A stretch of 7,601 nt of DNA, taken from the NCBI GenBank assembly GCA_902489185.1, contig CABTZC010000094.1, positions 1-7,601 on the forward strand, given 5' to 3'. The notes under the pieces were generated by a model. The model ran no database searches and had not been told where the DNA came from. It was given only the letters and a program-made list of their open reading frames with translations. Positions 5,839-7,601 of the stretch are shown here, in pieces (the stretch's first letter is position 1; every line of letters begins with the position of its first letter). Position numbers and translations under genes: made by a program. This DNA is from an uncultured Brevibacterium sp. GTDB taxonomy: Bacteria; Actinomycetota; Actinomycetes; Actinomycetales; Brevibacteriaceae.

Positions 5839-6783
5839 ATGCACGACCGCATCACTCTCCGGTTTCTTGCAGCCCCCACAGATGAAACAAAAGACGGCTT
5901 AAGCATTCAGGCGGGACGAGTTCTCGAGTGGATCGACAAGGCGGGATTCGCGTGTGCGGCCGGGTACAGCGGACGCTATTGCGTCACTGCGTACGTGGGT
6001 AATGTGCACTTCTCACAGCCCATCCGCCCTGGTGAGTTAGTGGAAGCGTCTGCGCGGATCATCTACACGGGACGCACCAGCATGCACGTGTTGGTCACGG
6101 TGGAATCGGCGAACCCGCGCACGGGCGAGTTTGCGTTGGCAACGCACTGCCTTCTGGTGTTCGTAGCCATGGACGACGACCGCAAGCCAGTCGAGATCCC
6201 TAAGTGGCGCCCGCGCACACGTGAAGACGAAGAGCTGTCAAAGGATGCGTTGGAACGGATCGAAGCGCGCAAAGCGATTCACGACGTCACGCTCGCCCAA
6301 ACCTTCAGTAATGAAGGCACGACACCGGAGCTGACGCTGCGGTTCTTGGCGAACCCGTCGGACGTGAACTGGGGCGGTAATGCGCACGGTGGCATTGTCA
6401 TGCGTTGGCTGACCGAATGCGCGCAGGCACTGTCCACCAGTTTCGTTGGGCAACCCACCGTGTGCGTGTATACCGGTGGCGTGCATTTCCACGGACCCGT
6501 TCACATTGGTGATGTCGTGGAAGTCGACGGGCGAATCATCCACACCGGCCCTCATTCGGTACACATTTCGCTGCGCGTGCGTTCTGCGAACCCCCGCGAT
6601 ATGAAGTTCCGGCTGACCACCCGTTGCACCATGATTTTTGTTCACATCAACGAACTACGTAGGGCGTCCGAGGTGCCTCAGCTGAAACTGAGGAGCGAAG
6701 AGGACCGGCTGTTGGATGCTCACGCCCTGGATTTGATTGCGCGCCGCGAGCGCCTCCCTCGCCTGCCACTGCCCAGACGGTGA
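5839..6783 (+). CDS. Tandem-hotdog acyl-CoA thioesterase
   Basis: This is a 314-aa cytosolic protein made of two hotdog domains of the YciA/ACOT type (about 1-125 and 162-285), joined by a charged helical linker (126-155). The family hydrolyses acyl-CoA to free acid and CoA. The two halves resemble each other: VTAYVGNVHFSQPIRPGELV (49-68) versus VCVYTGGVHFHGPVHIGDVV (208-227), and ARIIYTG..SMHVLVTVESANP (72-93) versus GRIIHTG..SVHISLRVRSANP (231-252). Domain 1 keeps the Asp of the active helix (EWIDKAG, D33) but has Q-A-G in place of the N-x-H-G-G loop. Domain 2 keeps N181 and HGG (183-185) but has Thr (T192) where Asp is expected. A single composite site at the domain interface is therefore likely. 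AGAGG at 5826-5830 lies 8 nt before the ATG. The acyl chain preference is unknown. There is no linked fatty-acid gene in the window. Confidence 0.88.
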   Translation: MHDRITLRFLAAPTDETKDGLSIQAGRVLEWIDKAGFACAAGYSGRYCVTAYVGNVHFSQPIRPGELVEASARIIYTGRTSMHVLVTVESANPRTGEFALATHCLLVFVAMDDDRKPVEIPKWRPRTREDEELSKDALERIEARKAIHDVTLAQTFSNEGTTPELTLRFLANPSDVNWGGNAHGGIVMRWLTECAQALSTSFVGQPTVCVYTGGVHFHGPVHIGDVVEVDGRIIHTGPHSVHISLRVRSANPRDMKFRLTTRCTMIFVHINELRRASEVPQLKLRSEEDRLLDAHALDLIARRERLPRLPLPRR

Positions 6784-6788
6784 CCCCC

Positions 6789-6843
6789 GCCGAGGTGGTC
6801 CGCGGGGCGCCGAGGTGGGGCACCTGGGTGTCTGACACCTCGG
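6789..6843. terminator. Structured convergent intergenic region, probable bidirectional terminator
   Basis: CCGAGGTG at 6810-6817 pairs with CACCTCGG at 6836-6843 across an 18-nt spacer. Inside the right half lies the palindromic GGTGTCTGACACC. A direct copy of GCCGAGGTGG is present at 6789-6798 and 6809-6818, so either copy could be the left arm. The stretch lies between the + strand thioesterase stop and the - strand efflux gene stop, where a two-way terminator is expected. There is no T-run on either side. Confidence 0.5.
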
Positions 6844-6882
6844 GAATGTTGTGCTTACGGATGTGAGCGGGCAGACGCGGGG

Positions 6883-7601
6883 TTAGTCGTCTGTGTTGAC
6901 GACTCGAGGTTGAGGTTCGTCTTCTTCGGGCTTGCGCACAAAGATCGACAGCACCACGGCTACCATCGCGATGATCATGGCGAGGCGGAAGGCCGAATGT
7001 GCTCCCGGTTCACCGGCTTGGACGACGGTGAGTCCGGCGGTGGCACCCGAGTGGAGTGAGGCCGAGTAAATGCCGATGAGCAACGCGGTTCCCGCAGCAC
7101 CGGCCACTTGTTGCAACGTGTTGAGCACTGCTGATCCGTGCGAGTACAAGTGGCGTTGCAATGAGCCCAGAGAAGCCGAAAACAGTGGGGTGAAGGATCC
7201 GGCCAGGCCAAGAGCCATGACGATCTGCGTGGATACGATCCACCACACGGGGGTTCGCGAGCCCACGGTCGAGTATGAAAGCAGTGCGGCGGCAACGAAG
7301 ATCGTGCCGGGGATCAGCAGGATCTTAGGGCCTCGGGCGTCGTAGATACGTCCCATGAGTGGACCCAGTAGGCCCATCAGGATTGAGCCTGGCAGCATCA
7401 CCAGGCCGGACTGGGTTGCCTTCAGCCCCACGACCGATTGCAGGTATAGGGGTAAGAGCGAGAACGTTCCGAACATGGACAGCGCGATGATGGCCATGAT
7501 GGCCACGGAGACCACGAAGTTGCTGGACAAGAACACGCGCAGGTCCAAAAGCGCGCCGTCGCGTTTTTGCAGGGACAGTTGTCGCAAAATAAACAGCACC
7601 A
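6883..7601 (-). CDS. DHA2-type MFS drug-efflux transporter, C-terminal half
   Basis: These are the last 239 residues of a 14-TM proton-driven multidrug exporter of the DHA2 (EmrB/QacA) MFS group; the N-terminal half lies beyond the right edge. The frame is open to the window end, and the GTG at 7599-7597 is an internal Val codon. The visible family pattern is a short helix-entry region after DLRVFLSSNFV, then LLPLYLQSVVGLKATQSGLVMLPGSILMG, split by helices and followed by GPLMGRIYDARGPK, the motif A-like loop of the second half. Four to five further hydrophobic segments follow, ending in a charged cytosolic tail with RKPEEDEPQP. Members export lipophilic drugs, dyes or antibiotics; the substrate is not readable from this half. 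It converges on the thioesterase gene, and its upstream regulator, if any, is outside the window. Confidence 0.92.
   Translation of the reverse strand, partial: VLFILRQLSLQKRDGALLDLRVFLSSNFVVSVAIMAIIALSMFGTFSLLPLYLQSVVGLKATQSGLVMLPGSILMGLLGPLMGRIYDARGPKILLIPGTIFVAAALLSYSTVGSRTPVWWIVSTQIVMALGLAGSFTPLFSASLGSLQRHLYSHGSAVLNTLQQVAGAAGTALLIGIYSASLHSGATAGLTVVQAGEPGAHSAFRLAMIIAMVAVVLSIFVRKPEEDEPQPRVVNTDD

Noticed and set aside
6883..7599. Complete 238-aa transporter starting at GTG 7599
   Set aside because: The frame is open past the window edge and the product begins in the middle of the DHA2 fold. The GTG is an internal Val codon, so the gene is partial at the window edge rather than truncated in the genome.
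1..7601. Defence island, mobile element or phage region
   Set aside because: All recognisable genes are chromosomal metabolic or transport types with intact frames. There are no transposase, integrase, toxin-antitoxin, nuclease or reverse transcriptase motifs, no CRISPR-like repeats and no tRNA-linked attachment site.

Overview
The window looks like ordinary chromosome from a fairly high-GC actinobacterium. The evidence is GC-ending codons, GTG as well as ATG starts, strong purine-rich Shine-Dalgarno sites, and a protein set (MgtE, low-specificity threonine aldolase, Usp, tandem hotdog thioesterase, DHA2 efflux pump) common in Micrococcales/Actinomycetales-type genomes. The genus cannot be named from the sequence alone. 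I see no rRNA, tRNA, CRISPR array, insertion sequence or phage gene.

Layout, left to right. (1) The C-terminal part of a short-chain dehydrogenase/reductase (1-390, +) enters from the left edge and is followed by a perfect 23-bp inverted repeat that probably acts as its terminator. (2) A three-gene + strand cluster follows: a full-length MgtE magnesium channel (566-1930), a threonine aldolase-type PLP enzyme (1949-2989, 18 bp downstream), and an unrecognised 138-aa soluble protein (2997-3413, 7 bp downstream). The tight spacing suggests one transcript, which ends near a large hairpin at 3420-3474. (3) A 247-bp intergenic region (3414-3660) holds that hairpin, an operator-like inverted repeat and AT-rich promoter-like elements. 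(4) A two-gene + strand operon carries a 12-TM MFS transporter of sugar-porter-like type (3661-5133) and a universal stress protein homologue (5155-5775) that lacks the usual ATP-binding glycine motif. (5) A tandem-hotdog acyl-CoA thioesterase (5839-6783, +) has its own Shine-Dalgarno site. (6) A structured convergent intergenic region (6784-6882) separates it from the C-terminal half of a DHA2-type 14-TM drug-efflux MFS protein on the - strand, which runs off the right edge.

Functionally the window is a set of housekeeping and transport modules: Mg2+ uptake, amino-acid cleavage, metabolite uptake with a stress protein, acyl-CoA hydrolysis and drug export. I found no clear new multi-gene system. 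The observations most worth following up are the thioesterase's composite active site, with Asp only in domain 1 and Asn only in domain 2 (the reverse of the arrangement I recall for mammalian ACOT7); the unknown third gene of the mgtE cluster; and the hairpin at 3420-3474, whose T-run lies on the - strand side and so suggests an unannotated - strand transcript.
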